23,245 nt of DNA, taken from contig JBBSEZ010000120.1 of the NCBI GenBank assembly GCA_038239195.1, positions 1 to 23,245 on the forward strand. Reading direction: 5' to 3'. Shown here piece after piece: positions 8,144 to 15,922 of the stretch (position 1 is its first letter; each line of letters begins with the position of its first letter). The DNA is from JBBSEZ01 sp038239195. GTDB lineage: Bacteria; Planctomycetota; Planctomycetia; Gemmatales; Gemmataceae. The notes under the pieces were generated by a model, which saw nothing but the letters and a program-made list of their open reading frames with translations, did not search any database and was not told the DNA's origin. The position numbers and the translations under genes were made by a program.

Positions 8144-9969
8144 TTTCCCGCCAGCCCGGCCGCGTGCTGGCGGACGCGCTGCACCATCGCCGCCAGCCCG
8201 TTGCGACGGTTCATGCTCAAGTGCTGGTCCAGCCCCAGCCGGCGGAAATAGTCCTCGACGTCGAACGCCAAAATGTCGGCCGCCTTCTGGCCCGAGAACA
8301 AATGCTCCAGCAAGGCGATCAGCCCGCGCACAATCTGGGCGTCGCTGTCGGCCAGAAACTCCACCACGTCTTCCGTCCCCGGTCTCTGGCGCGCCGTCAG
8401 GAACACGGTGCTCTGGCAGCCGCGCACGCGGGTGCATTCCGTCTTCATCTCCTCGGGCAGCGCGGGCATCTTCTCGCCCAGCTCGATCAGGTACTGGTAG
8501 CGGTCGTTCCAACTCTCCAGGTACTCGAAGACCTCGGCGATCTCGGCGGCGACGTCCTGCGGCGATTCGCCCATCCCCGGGGCGTAGGCCACCCCCAGTT
8601 TCGGCGGGCACGTCTCGGCGGTGGAGTTGCACAGCGCCACTTCGGCGGGGCAGCGCTGCGGCTCGGCCGCGACCGCCAGCGCGCGCCGGTGCGACTCCTC
8701 GACCACGTCGGCCAGCACGGCCGCGAAGAAGTCCACCTCGGCCAGGGTGTTGTACATCGCGAACGACGCCCGCGCGGTCCCGGCGACCCCGAACCGCTCC
8801 ATCACCGGCTGGCAGCAGTGGTGCCCGGTGCGGACCGCGATGCCCTCCAGGTCGAGCTTGGTGCCGACGTCGAGGGCGGCCAGGCGCCCGCCTTCCACGA
8901 CGAAGGAGAGGACCGCCGCCTTGTGCGCGGCGTTGCCGACGATGCGCACCCCGTGGATTTGCCTGACCTTCTCCGTGGCGTGCTGGAGCAGGGCGTCCTC
9001 GTGGGCGGCGACCGCCTCCAGGCCAACGGAGCGCAGGTAGTCGAGGGCGGCGCCGAGGCCGATGACGCCGGCGATGTTGGGCGTGCCCGCCTCAAACTTG
9101 TTGGGCAGGTCGGCGTAAGTCGTCTTCGCGAACGACACGGAGCGGATCATGTCGCCCCCACCCTGCCAGGGCGGCATCGCCTCCAGCAGCGCCGCCTTGC
9201 CGTACAGCACGCCGACGCCCGTGGGGCCATAGACCTTGTGCCCCGAGAAGACGAGAAAGTCGCAATCCAGGTCTTTCACGTCCACGGTCAGGTGCGAGGC
9301 CGACTGGGCCGCATCGATCAGCACCTTCGCCCCGCAGGCGTGGGCCAGTTCGACGATGCGCTCCACCGGGTTGATCGTGCCCAGCGAGTTGGAAAGGTGG
9401 ACCATCGACACCAGGCGCGTGCGCTCGCTCAATAGCTTCTCGAGCTCGTCGAGTAGCAACTCGCCGTCGTCGTTGATGGGCACGACGCGGAGGACGGCGC
9501 CCGTCTGCTCGCACAGCATCTGCCAGGGGACGATGTTGCTGTGGTGCTCCATCCACGAGATAACGATCTCATCGCCTGCGCGCAGGTTGGCCCGCCCCCA
9601 GCTCTGGGCGACGAGGTTGATGCCCTCGGTGGCGCCGCGCACGAAGACGACCTCGCGGTCGTCGGCGGCGTTGAGGAAGTGACGCACCTTGCCGCGGGCC
9701 GACTCGTAGTCGCGGGTGGCGCGTTCGCTGAGCTGGTGGACCGCCCGGTGGATGTTGGCGTTGTCGGTGGCGTAGTAGTGCCGGAGCGCGTCGAGGACGG
9801 CCTGCGGCTTCTGAGTGGTGGCGGCGTTGTCGAGGTAGACGAGCGGCTTGCCGTGGACCTTCTGCTGAAGGACGGGAAAGTCCTGCCGCACGCGGCGAGG
9901 GTCGAAACCGCCCGGCGCTTTCGCGGACAGAGAGCGCGGGGCGACCTCGATGGGGGGAAGAATGCTCAT
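8140..9969 (-). CDS. sufS: SufS-SufE fusion: cysteine desulfurase with sulfur acceptor domain
   Basis: 609-aa protein. Residues about 20-428 are a class-V aminotransferase-fold cysteine desulfurase (SufS), which removes sulfur from cysteine as a persulfide using PLP. K245 in SGHKVYGPTG is the PLP lysine and C385 in RTGHHC the persulfide cysteine; THE-like ATEGINLV and MEHHSNIVPW motifs are present. Residues about 465-605 are SufE (MGESPQDVAAEIAEVFEYLE, WNDRYQYLIELG), with acceptor C518 in RVRGCQS. The linker (430-465) carries three further cysteines (C440, C447, C454). Normally these are two proteins; joining fixes their ratio and allows direct sulfur hand-over. The ATG at 9969 overlaps the sufD stop as TGATG, so translation is coupled. 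Confidence 0.95.
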   Translation of the reverse strand: MSILPPIEVAPRSLSAKAPGGFDPRRVRQDFPVLQQKVHGKPLVYLDNAATTQKPQAVLDALRHYYATDNANIHRAVHQLSERATRDYESARGKVRHFLNAADDREVVFVRGATEGINLVAQSWGRANLRAGDEIVISWMEHHSNIVPWQMLCEQTGAVLRVVPINDDGELLLDELEKLLSERTRLVSMVHLSNSLGTINPVERIVELAHACGAKVLIDAAQSASHLTVDVKDLDCDFLVFSGHKVYGPTGVGVLYGKAALLEAMPPWQGGGDMIRSVSFAKTTYADLPNKFEAGTPNIAGVIGLGAALDYLRSVGLEAVAAHEDALLQHATEKVRQIHGVRIVGNAAHKAAVLSFVVEGGRLAALDVGTKLDLEGIAVRTGHHCCQPVMERFGVAGTARASFAMYNTLAEVDFFAAVLADVVEESHRRALAVAAEPQRCPAEVALCNSTAETCPPKLGVAYAPGMGESPQDVAAEIAEVFEYLESWNDRYQYLIELGEKMPALPEEMKTECTRVRGCQSTVFLTARQRPGTEDVVEFLADSDAQIVRGLIALLEHLFSGQKAADILAFDVEDYFRRLGLDQHLSMNRRNGLAAMVQRVRQHAAGLAGK

Positions 9970-11311
9970 CACTGGTCCTCGGTCCCGGCCTGGGGCAGGT
10001 GGCGCGCCGCGAGCAGGGCCTGCTCCAGCCGCTCGCGCAGGGGGGCCACCTTGATGCGGCCGATCACGTCGTTGGCGAAGGCAAACGTCAGCAGGGAGCG
10101 GGCCTCTTCCAGCCCGATCCCGCGCGAGCGGAGGTAGAACAACTGCTCCTCGTCGAGTTGCCCCACGGTAGCGCCGTGGGTGCATTTGACGTCGTCGGCG
10201 TAGATCTCCAACTGCGGCTTGGTGTTGATGGTGGCGTCGTCGGACAGCAGCAGCGTCTTGTTGGTCTGCTTGGCGTCGGTCTTCTGCGCGTCCTGACGGA
10301 CGAAGATCTTGCCGTTGAATACGCCGCGCGCCTTGCCGTCGAGAACGCCCTTGTAGACCTCGTGGCTGGCGCAGTGGGCCCTGGCATGGTCGATGACCGT
10401 GAAGTTATCGACGTGCTGCGTCCCGCTCGCCTGGTACAGCCCGTTGACCGTGGCCTCGGCGTGCTCGCCGTCGAAGCGGACGCGCACCTCGTTGCGCACC
10501 AGGCGCCCGCCCAGCCCGATGAAGTGCGTCGAGAAGTTGCTGTCGCGCGCCTGGACGACTTGCGTGGCCGCGAGGTGGAACGCGACCGTTGGCTCCTCCA
10601 GCACCTTGTAATGGTCGAGCCGAGCGCCCTCGCCCAGGACGACCTCGGTGACGGCGTTGGTGGCGAACGGGGTGGGCGGGCCATCGAAGCTCTCGACCAC
10701 CGTGGCCTGCGCGCCGCGCCCCAGCACGATCAGGGCGCGCCGATACCACAGGTAGGGGCCCTCGGCGTTGAAGGCCGGCACGAGGTAGTCGAGCTGAATC
10801 GGCCCCTCGACGACCTTGCCGGGCGGGACGTAGACGAAGGCGCCGCCGCGCCAGAAGGCGGTGTTGAGCGCGACGAACGGCTGGTCGCGGAAGTCGGCGA
10901 CGGAGCCCAGGTGCGGCTCGACCAACTCGGGACACTGCTCCAGCGCCTGCTCCAGGCTCAGCACGCGCACGCCGTCGGGGAGGGACTGGCTGCCGCTCAG
11001 CAGGAACGGCCGGTTGCCGTTGGCGAGGAGGAGCGTGCTTCCGGGGCCTTCGTGCCGGAGCAGCCGGAACGCCTCGCTGGCCTGCTCGCTGTCCTCGGGC
11101 GGGAGCAAGAACTCGGTGCGCAGAAGGGGGGCGAGACTGGTGAACTTCCAGTCCTCGTGGCGCGGGCCGGGGAAACCGACCTGGTCGAAGCGCTCGATGG
11201 CGGACCGGCGCAGCCGGGCCACGGCGGGCCGCTCGGGGACGAGGGCCTGCTCGAGCCGCTCGAACGCCGCGAGGTAGGTTTGTTTGGCCGACGTCGTTTC
11301 CAGGGTGGTGC

Positions 11312-11315
<4 letters not shown>
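9969..11315 (-). CDS. sufD: Fe-S cluster assembly protein SufD
   Basis: 448-aa protein of the SufBD scaffold family. The N-terminal helical part (PRHEDWKFTSLAPL, near 51-63) precedes the right-handed beta-helix core and the signature C-terminal block KCTHGATVGQLDEEQLFYLRSRG, trimmed here to its landmarks: C378 and H380 (equivalent to the E. coli SufD cluster-related histidine) and the LRSRGI turn. With SufB and SufC it forms the SufBC2D scaffold that builds Fe-S clusters in the cytoplasm. The start ATG overlaps the sufC stop by 4 bp (ATGA), and its own stop overlaps the sufSE start. Length is normal for the family. Confidence 0.95.
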
Positions 11316-12082
<767 letters not shown>

Positions 12083-12138
12083 GACTGAAGAGCGCTTCCC
12101 GTGAGAACTGGATGCGGGGCGACGAGCGCCCGCGTTCG

Positions 12139-12370
12139 CTACATGGGCCAGACACCAGACACCTCTACCAACCGATCATCCGGGGAGATCTTGAAGGTAA
12201 CCACCAGCGGCCACTCTTCCATGATCCGATCCCCGTAGTAGTCCTCTCCCTGAGTTTCAGGGCTTGCTCGGAGGAGTTGCTCGACCCGGTGAGTCGCGGT
12301 CGGAGGACGCGAGCCAGATGTCGGTTAGCTGGTCCGAGGCGGTCGGCAGGAAGGTCACCGTATACCTCAT
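12139..12370 (-). pseudogene. Frameshifted RelE/ParE-like toxin gene
   Basis: An ATG at 12370 overlaps the stop of the upstream antitoxin-like gene (ATGA), the usual layout of type II toxin genes. The first frame reads MRYTVTFLPTASDQLTDIWL followed by ASSDR, which resembles the N-terminus of RelE/ParE-family toxins, then runs into a stop after 37 codons. The remainder is in the +1 frame: a segment with ATHRVEQLLRASPETQGEDY then YGDRIM, WPLVVTFKISPDDRLVEVSG and final VWPM and stop at 12139. A small deletion of non-triplet size near 12300 explains the break; the two pieces sum to slightly less than a full toxin (about 75 of 85-95 aa). The reading is by eye; the C-terminal match (DY.GDR, V.FKI.PDDR.V.V) is good. 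Confidence 0.72.
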
Positions 12371-12624
12371 TCCGAGGCCCCCAGCGCCTCGAGCCGCTTC
12401 ATGACCTCGCTGATGGGCAGCCCCTGGCCGTGTTCGGCCTCTTGCCGTCGCTTCAACTCGACCGGGTCAATTGAGGCTTTGACTTTTTCAAACAACAGGG
12501 CCCTCGCCTGCTTGCTCGGCGCGAAATAGCCGAGGAGGTTGCCCTTGTCGTCGCGAATGACCGTTTCATCGGTGAACGAAGTCAGGAGCGCTTGCATCGA
12601 GCCGTCCGCAGTGACGTTAATCAT
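12367..12624 (-). CDS. Antitoxin-like small protein, second copy
   Basis: 85-aa protein. N-terminal part MINVTADGSM and VIRDDKGNLLGYFAP is a short strand-rich 'flag-and-fold' motif; the C-terminal half holds IDPVELKRRQEAE, then SEVMKRLEALGASE. It is a clear paralog of the neighbour at 12679 (identical IDPVELKRR and LGASE). The family is found in planctomycetes and cyanobacteria directly ahead of RelE/ParE toxins, and here the stop overlaps a (broken) toxin start, so an antitoxin role is likely. With its toxin frameshifted it may be an orphan. AAGGA lies about 9 nt before the ATG. Confidence 0.72.
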   Translation of the reverse strand: MINVTADGSMQALLTSFTDETVIRDDKGNLLGYFAPSKQARALLFEKVKASIDPVELKRRQEAEHGQGLPISEVMKRLEALGASE

Positions 12625-12682
12625 TTCTCTTGTCCTTCGCTAAAACCGAAGGGCCCCGCCCACCTCGAACCGTGTACCTCAT
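12617..12682 (-). pseudogene. Five-codon toxin remnant after first antitoxin copy
   Basis: Immediately after the 86-aa antitoxin-like gene, in the same ATGA overlap, the sequence starts MRYTV exactly like the toxin at 12370 and then diverges to unrelated residues (RGGRGPSV...), stopping after 21 codons. I read this as the stub of a second toxin gene whose body was deleted, bringing the second antitoxin copy right behind it. Evidence is short: five codons plus identical layout. Confidence 0.5.
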
Positions 12683-12939
12683 TCCGAGGCCCCCAGCGAT
12701 TCCAGACGGGCCAGCAACTCCGCCGTGGTGCAGCTCGGGCCTTGTTGCGCCTCCTTGCGGCGCTTGAGTTCTACCGGGTCGATCCGCGATTTCCACTGCT
12801 CGTACAGGGCACGCTCTTCGGAGTAACGGGCTGGCGTGTAGACGCCGAGCACCTTCCCATTCCCGTCGCGCACCTCGACCGGCTCCAGGATGCCGAGGAG
12901 GCGGTCGCACAACGCCTCGTCCGCCGTCAGGTGATTCAT
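12679..12939 (-). CDS. Antitoxin-like small protein, first copy
   Basis: 86-aa protein, paralog of the 12367 gene. It has LEPVEVRDGNGKVLGVYTP in the N-terminal half and IDPVELKRRKEAQ then TTAELLARLESLGASE at the C-terminus. The start has GGAGG about 6 nt upstream and lies only 13 bp after the sufB stop, so it must be co-transcribed with the suf genes. The stop overlaps a toxin stub. Whether it binds DNA or a toxin encoded elsewhere is unknown. Confidence 0.72.
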   Translation of the reverse strand: MNHLTADEALCDRLLGILEPVEVRDGNGKVLGVYTPARYSEERALYEQWKSRIDPVELKRRKEAQQGPSCTTAELLARLESLGASE

Positions 12940-12952
12940 GGTCGCCTCCGTT

Positions 12953-14404
12953 TCACCCTACGCTCCCCTCCAGGCTCACCCCCAGCAGTTTCTGCGCCTC
13001 GACCGCGAACTCCATCGGCAGGTTCAGGAACACCTGCTTGCAGAAGCCGTTGACGATCATGCCGACCGCGTCCTCCGCCGACAGCCCGCGCTGCTTGCAG
13101 TAGAAGATCTGGTCCTCGCCGATCTTCGACGTCGAGGCCTCGTGCTCCACCGTGGACGAGCGGTTCTTCACCTCCACGTACGGAAACGTGTGCGCCCCGC
13201 AGCGGTCGCCCAGCAGCAGCGAATCGCACTGCGAGTAGTTGCGCGACCCCGTCGCCCCCTTGAGCACCTTCACCAGCCCGCGGTAGGTGTTCTGCCCGTT
13301 CCCCGCCGAGATGCCCTTGGAGACGATGGTGCTCTTGGTGTTCTTGCCGACGTGGATCATCTTGGTCCCGGTGTCGGCCTGCTGCTTGTGGTTGGTCAGG
13401 GCCACCGAGTAGAACTCGCCCACGCTGCCCTCGCCCTGCAAGATCACGCTCGGGTACTTCCAGGTGATCGCCGAGCCCGTTTCCACCTGCGTCCACGAGA
13501 TCTTCGAGTTCACTCCCCGGCAGGCGCCGCGCTTCGTCACGAAGTTGTAGATCCCGCCTTTGCCGTCCTTGTCGCCGGGATACCAGTTCTGCACGGTCGA
13601 ATACTTGATCTGCGAGTTCTCGCCCAAGGCCACCAGTTCGACCACGGCAGCGTGGAGCTGGTTCTCGTCGCGCATGGGGGCCGTGCAGCCTTCCAGGTAG
13701 CTGACGTAGGCGCCCTCTTCGCAGACGATCAGGGTGCGCTCGAACTGGCCGGTCCCGGCCGAGTTGATGCGGAAGTAGGTGGACAACTCCATCGGGCAGC
13801 GCACGCCCTTGGGGATGTAGCAGAACGACCCATCGCTGAAGACGGCCGAGTTGAGCGCCGCGAAGAAGTTGTCGTTGTGCGGGACCACCGAGCCGAGGTA
13901 CTTGCGCACCAGCTCGGGGTGCTCGCGGACCGCCTCCGAGAACGAGCAGAAGATCACGCCCATCTCGGCGAGCTTGCCCTTGAACGTCGTCGCCACCGAG
14001 ACGCTGTCGAAGACGGCATCGACGGCGACGCCGCTGAGGCGCATCTGCTCGTCGAGCGAGATGCCGAGCTTCTCGAAAGTGCGGCGCAGTTCGGGATCGA
14101 CCTCGTCGAGGCTGTTGAGCTGTTTCTTCGGCTTGGGCGCCGAGTAGTAGATCACGTCCTGGTAGTCGATGGGCGGGTAGGTGACGTGAGGCCACCAGCG
14201 CGGCTCCTCCATGGTGAGCCAGTGCCGGTAGGACTTGAGGCGCCACTCCAGCAACCAGGCGGGCTCCCCCTTCTTGGCGGAGATAAGTCGGACGACGTCC
14301 TCGCTGAGGCCGCGCGGCAGAGACTCCGACTCGATGTCGGTGTAGAAGCCGTGCTGATACTCGCGGTTGGCCAGTTCCTCGATCGTGCGGGTCGCGGTCG
14401 TCAT
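12953..14404 (-). CDS. sufB: Fe-S cluster scaffold protein SufB
   Basis: 483-aa protein, close to the usual ~470-495. Landmarks: EWRLKSYRHWLTMEEPRW near 53-70, the YYSAPKPKKQLNSLDEVDPE block near 86-105, VPHNDNFFAALNSAVFSDGSF near 174-194 (quoted in part), EGCTAP with C240 (equivalent to E. coli C254), the QCDSLLLGDRCGAH block with C393 and C402, and EASTSKIGEDQIFYCKQRG near the end. SufB is the main site of sulfur acceptance and cluster build-up in the SufBC2D complex. The ATG at 14404 is chosen over 14470 because it opens the family-typical MTTATRTIEELANREY; the ribosome site is weak (GGTGAG). Confidence 0.95.
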   Translation of the reverse strand: MTTATRTIEELANREYQHGFYTDIESESLPRGLSEDVVRLISAKKGEPAWLLEWRLKSYRHWLTMEEPRWWPHVTYPPIDYQDVIYYSAPKPKKQLNSLDEVDPELRRTFEKLGISLDEQMRLSGVAVDAVFDSVSVATTFKGKLAEMGVIFCSFSEAVREHPELVRKYLGSVVPHNDNFFAALNSAVFSDGSFCYIPKGVRCPMELSTYFRINSAGTGQFERTLIVCEEGAYVSYLEGCTAPMRDENQLHAAVVELVALGENSQIKYSTVQNWYPGDKDGKGGIYNFVTKRGACRGVNSKISWTQVETGSAITWKYPSVILQGEGSVGEFYSVALTNHKQQADTGTKMIHVGKNTKSTIVSKGISAGNGQNTYRGLVKVLKGATGSRNYSQCDSLLLGDRCGAHTFPYVEVKNRSSTVEHEASTSKIGEDQIFYCKQRGLSAEDAVGMIVNGFCKQVFLNLPMEFAVEAQKLLGVSLEGSVG

Positions 14405-14464
14405 CGCAGTCACTCTCACCCAGGTCCCGGGCGGAACCGTCCGCCCCTGTCTGTTGGTGTTCCT

Positions 14465-14515
14465 CGCCAAGCCGCAAGCGGCGCACTTCGAGGGCCCGCC
14501 GCTTGCGGCTTAGCG
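14465..14515. repeat. 19-nt palindrome between rrf2 and sufB
   Basis: Arms 14465-14483 and 14497-14515 pair at 18 of 19 positions (core AAGCCGCAAGCGGCG / CGCCGCTTGCGGCTT) with a 13-nt loop. The right arm covers the stop codon of the Rrf2 gene. The same GCCGCAAGCGG core recurs at 15131-15206 and around 6173-6192, so it is a member of a dispersed palindromic repeat family. As RNA it forms a strong intercistronic stem that could reduce read-through from the regulator into sufB or protect the transcript; this is inference. Confidence 0.75.
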
Positions 14516-15025
14516 GGGCGCTCCCAGCGTCAGCAGCGGCACCGCCGTGGAAGAGGGCGCTTCCGGCATCAGGCGGGCGCGCAGGCGTTCGACGATCTCG
14601 CCCTCGTCGTGCAGCAGGTCGCTCAGCGTCACGCGGTCGAGCACGTGCCGCATCCACTGTTCCAGCGATTGCCAGAGCGCTCGCAGCGAGCAGCCCTCCT
14701 GGTGGACGCACGGCCCCTTCGTTTCGGGCCCGGCGTGGCGCTCGCAGTACCCGGGGTCGTCGAACAGGGGCTCGCCGAGCGCCCGCATCACCACGCCCAG
14801 GTGGACCTCCTCGGGCGGGTGGGCCAGGTAGTAGCCACCCGTTCGGCCACGCACGCTCTCGATGAGGCCCGCCTGGCGCAGGACCGAGAGCAACTTGGCG
14901 ACGTAGGGCTCCGAAAGGTTCTCCGCCACGGCCACCTCGGGGATGGTCAACGAGTGCCCGCCGTGGGCCCGGGCGAGCCGCAGCACGCAGCGCAAACCGT
15001 ACTCTTCCTGAGCCGTGATCTTCAT
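14510..15025 (-). CDS. Rrf2-family transcriptional regulator of the suf operon (IscR/SufR-like)
   Basis: 171-aa protein with an N-terminal winged helix (MKITAQEEYGLRCVLRLAR, LTIPEVAVAENLSEPYVAKL, GLIESVRGRTGGYYLA). The mid-region carries three cysteines, C94, C106 and C112 (spacing C-x11-C-x5-C), as in Rrf2 members that bind an Fe-S cluster (IscR has x5 and x5). It lies directly ahead of sufB behind a good promoter, so it probably represses the operon, its own gene included, when its cluster is loaded. Fe-S sensing is inferred from cysteines and location. ATG at 15025 begins exactly at the family start; it ends about 105 bp before sufB. Confidence 0.92.
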   Translation of the reverse strand: MKITAQEEYGLRCVLRLARAHGGHSLTIPEVAVAENLSEPYVAKLLSVLRQAGLIESVRGRTGGYYLAHPPEEVHLGVVMRALGEPLFDDPGYCERHAGPETKGPCVHQEGCSLRALWQSLEQWMRHVLDRVTLSDLLHDEGEIVERLRARLMPEAPSSTAVPLLTLGAPR

Positions 15026-15062
15026 GCGTCCTCGACCTCCGCGGCGAGTGCTCCCAGTCTTG

Positions 15063-15090
15063 ATTTTAGTAATCTGTACTTTTTTGTCAA
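15063..15090 (-). promoter_or_regulatory. suf operon promoter with candidate Rrf2 operator
   Basis: On the minus strand a perfect -35 TTGACA (15085-15090) and a -10 TAAAAT (15063-15068) are 16 nt apart, in a locally AT-rich island that stands out from the GC-rich surroundings. The first codon of the Rrf2 gene is about 38 nt beyond the -10. Within the spacer and touching the -10 is an inverted repeat AGTA-CAGAT-TACT (15068-15080), a position where a bound dimer would block polymerase. Assigning it to the Rrf2 protein is inference, but Rrf2 members commonly autoregulate through such sites. Confidence 0.7.
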
Positions 15091-15130
15091 CAATTGGTCC
15101 GAGTTGGCGTTGGAGCGAGTGCGGCAATAA

Positions 15131-15206
15131 TTCCGGGAGGGCCCGCGAAGCCGCAAGCGGAAGAGCGCCGGGCCGCCGCTTGCGGCTTCGCGGGGCCCTC
15201 CCGGAA
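15131..15206. repeat. Very long (30-nt arm) GC palindrome
   Basis: Arms at 15131-15160 and 15176-15206 are complementary throughout apart from one extra C in the right arm, enclosing a 15-nt loop. It contains the same GCCGCAAGCGG core as the palindrome at 14465. It lies in the divergent gap between the suf promoter (leftwards) and the next gene (rightwards, 15353). No transposase or target duplication is seen. The rest of the gap (15207-15352) shows no gene; GGAGG at 15341-15345 is the ribosome site of the next gene. Confidence 0.8.
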
Positions 15207-15352
15207 CTTGGCCCCGCCCCATGGGCCATCGAGCGGTGCGAAAATCTGGGCTTGCTTTTTTCGGACGTTCCGAGTATCTCCCCCGCCCTCAACCCAAACA
15301 GGGGACAAACCCGGTTTTCTCAGGGGAGCCCGAAGGCCCCGGAGGTGCGCTC

Positions 15353-15922
15353 GTGACCGAGCAGGGAGATACTCCAGGATCGAGTACCGGCCGGCCTCCC
15401 GAGGCGGGCCCCGCGGGGCCTCCGCCTTCGCGGGAGACGGCCGAGGTGGAGCGGCTTCGGGCGGACGTCCGGCAGCGGGTTGCCCAGCGCCGTGCGGCCT
15501 CTTCCGCCGGCCCGGGTGCCGAGCGGGGGGGCGGGTGCGGCGCCGGGCCGCCCATCGACTGGGCGACCATCGTGGCCAGTCTGCACCAGGCCGAGCAGTA
15601 CGCCAACATCGGCCGGCGCCTGCCGGAGTTGCCCGCCCGCTTCAATCGGCCCTTCCGCGTCCTCGCGCGGTGCGTCGCCCGCGTGGTCTTGTACTTCTCG
15701 CGCTACCTCTTGTCCGAGCAGCGCGAATTCAACAACGCGACCCTGGGGTGCCTGCGCTCCTTGCAACGCGGCCTGTACCAGATGGAACAGGGGGCCCGTC
15801 ATCTCGGGCAGGAGTTGGCCCGGCTCGGCAAGTTGCCCGCCGTCGCGCTGCCGCCCGCGGAACCGAAACTTCGGAACGGGGACGGGCCACCCCATGACAC
15901 CGTCGTGGAGTGGAAGCGATGA
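15353..15922 (+). CDS. Helical protein of unknown function in glycosyltransferase operon
   Basis: 189-aa protein starting with GTG at 15353, preferred over an upstream ATG because GGAGG sits 7 nt before it. The first ~65 residues are a low-complexity Pro/Gly/Ala tail with an Arg-rich helix (EVERLRADVRQRVAQRR). Residues about 70-150 form a longer helical block with a moderately hydrophobic stretch (RVLARCVARVVLYFSRYLL) followed by SEQREFNNATLGCLRSL and QMEQ. The '[LE]QxxFNxAxxxxLxxL' pattern is seen in proteins or linkers accompanying bacterial glycosyltransferases and sugar methyltransferases, where it probably forms coiled coils. Its stop overlaps the next gene's start (ATGA), so they are made together. 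Confidence 0.75.
   Translation: MTEQGDTPGSSTGRPPEAGPAGPPPSRETAEVERLRADVRQRVAQRRAASSAGPGAERGGGCGAGPPIDWATIVASLHQAEQYANIGRRLPELPARFNRPFRVLARCVARVVLYFSRYLLSEQREFNNATLGCLRSLQRGLYQMEQGARHLGQELARLGKLPAVALPPAEPKLRNGDGPPHDTVVEWKR

Noticed and set aside
12938..15130. 730-codon + strand open frame across sufB and the Rrf2 gene
   Set aside because: It lies opposite two well-conserved genes and crosses two palindromes; GC-rich third positions keep the antisense frame open by chance.
15131..15206. Long palindrome as an insertion-sequence end or CRISPR-like repeat
   Set aside because: There is no transposase, no target duplication and no regular spacing; related cores elsewhere in the window are single palindromes, so a dispersed palindromic repeat is the simpler reading.
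15221..15352. ATG start at 15221 for the protein ending at 15922
   Set aside because: The GTG at 15353 has GGAGG 7 nt upstream; the extra residues are low complexity and run next to the long palindrome.
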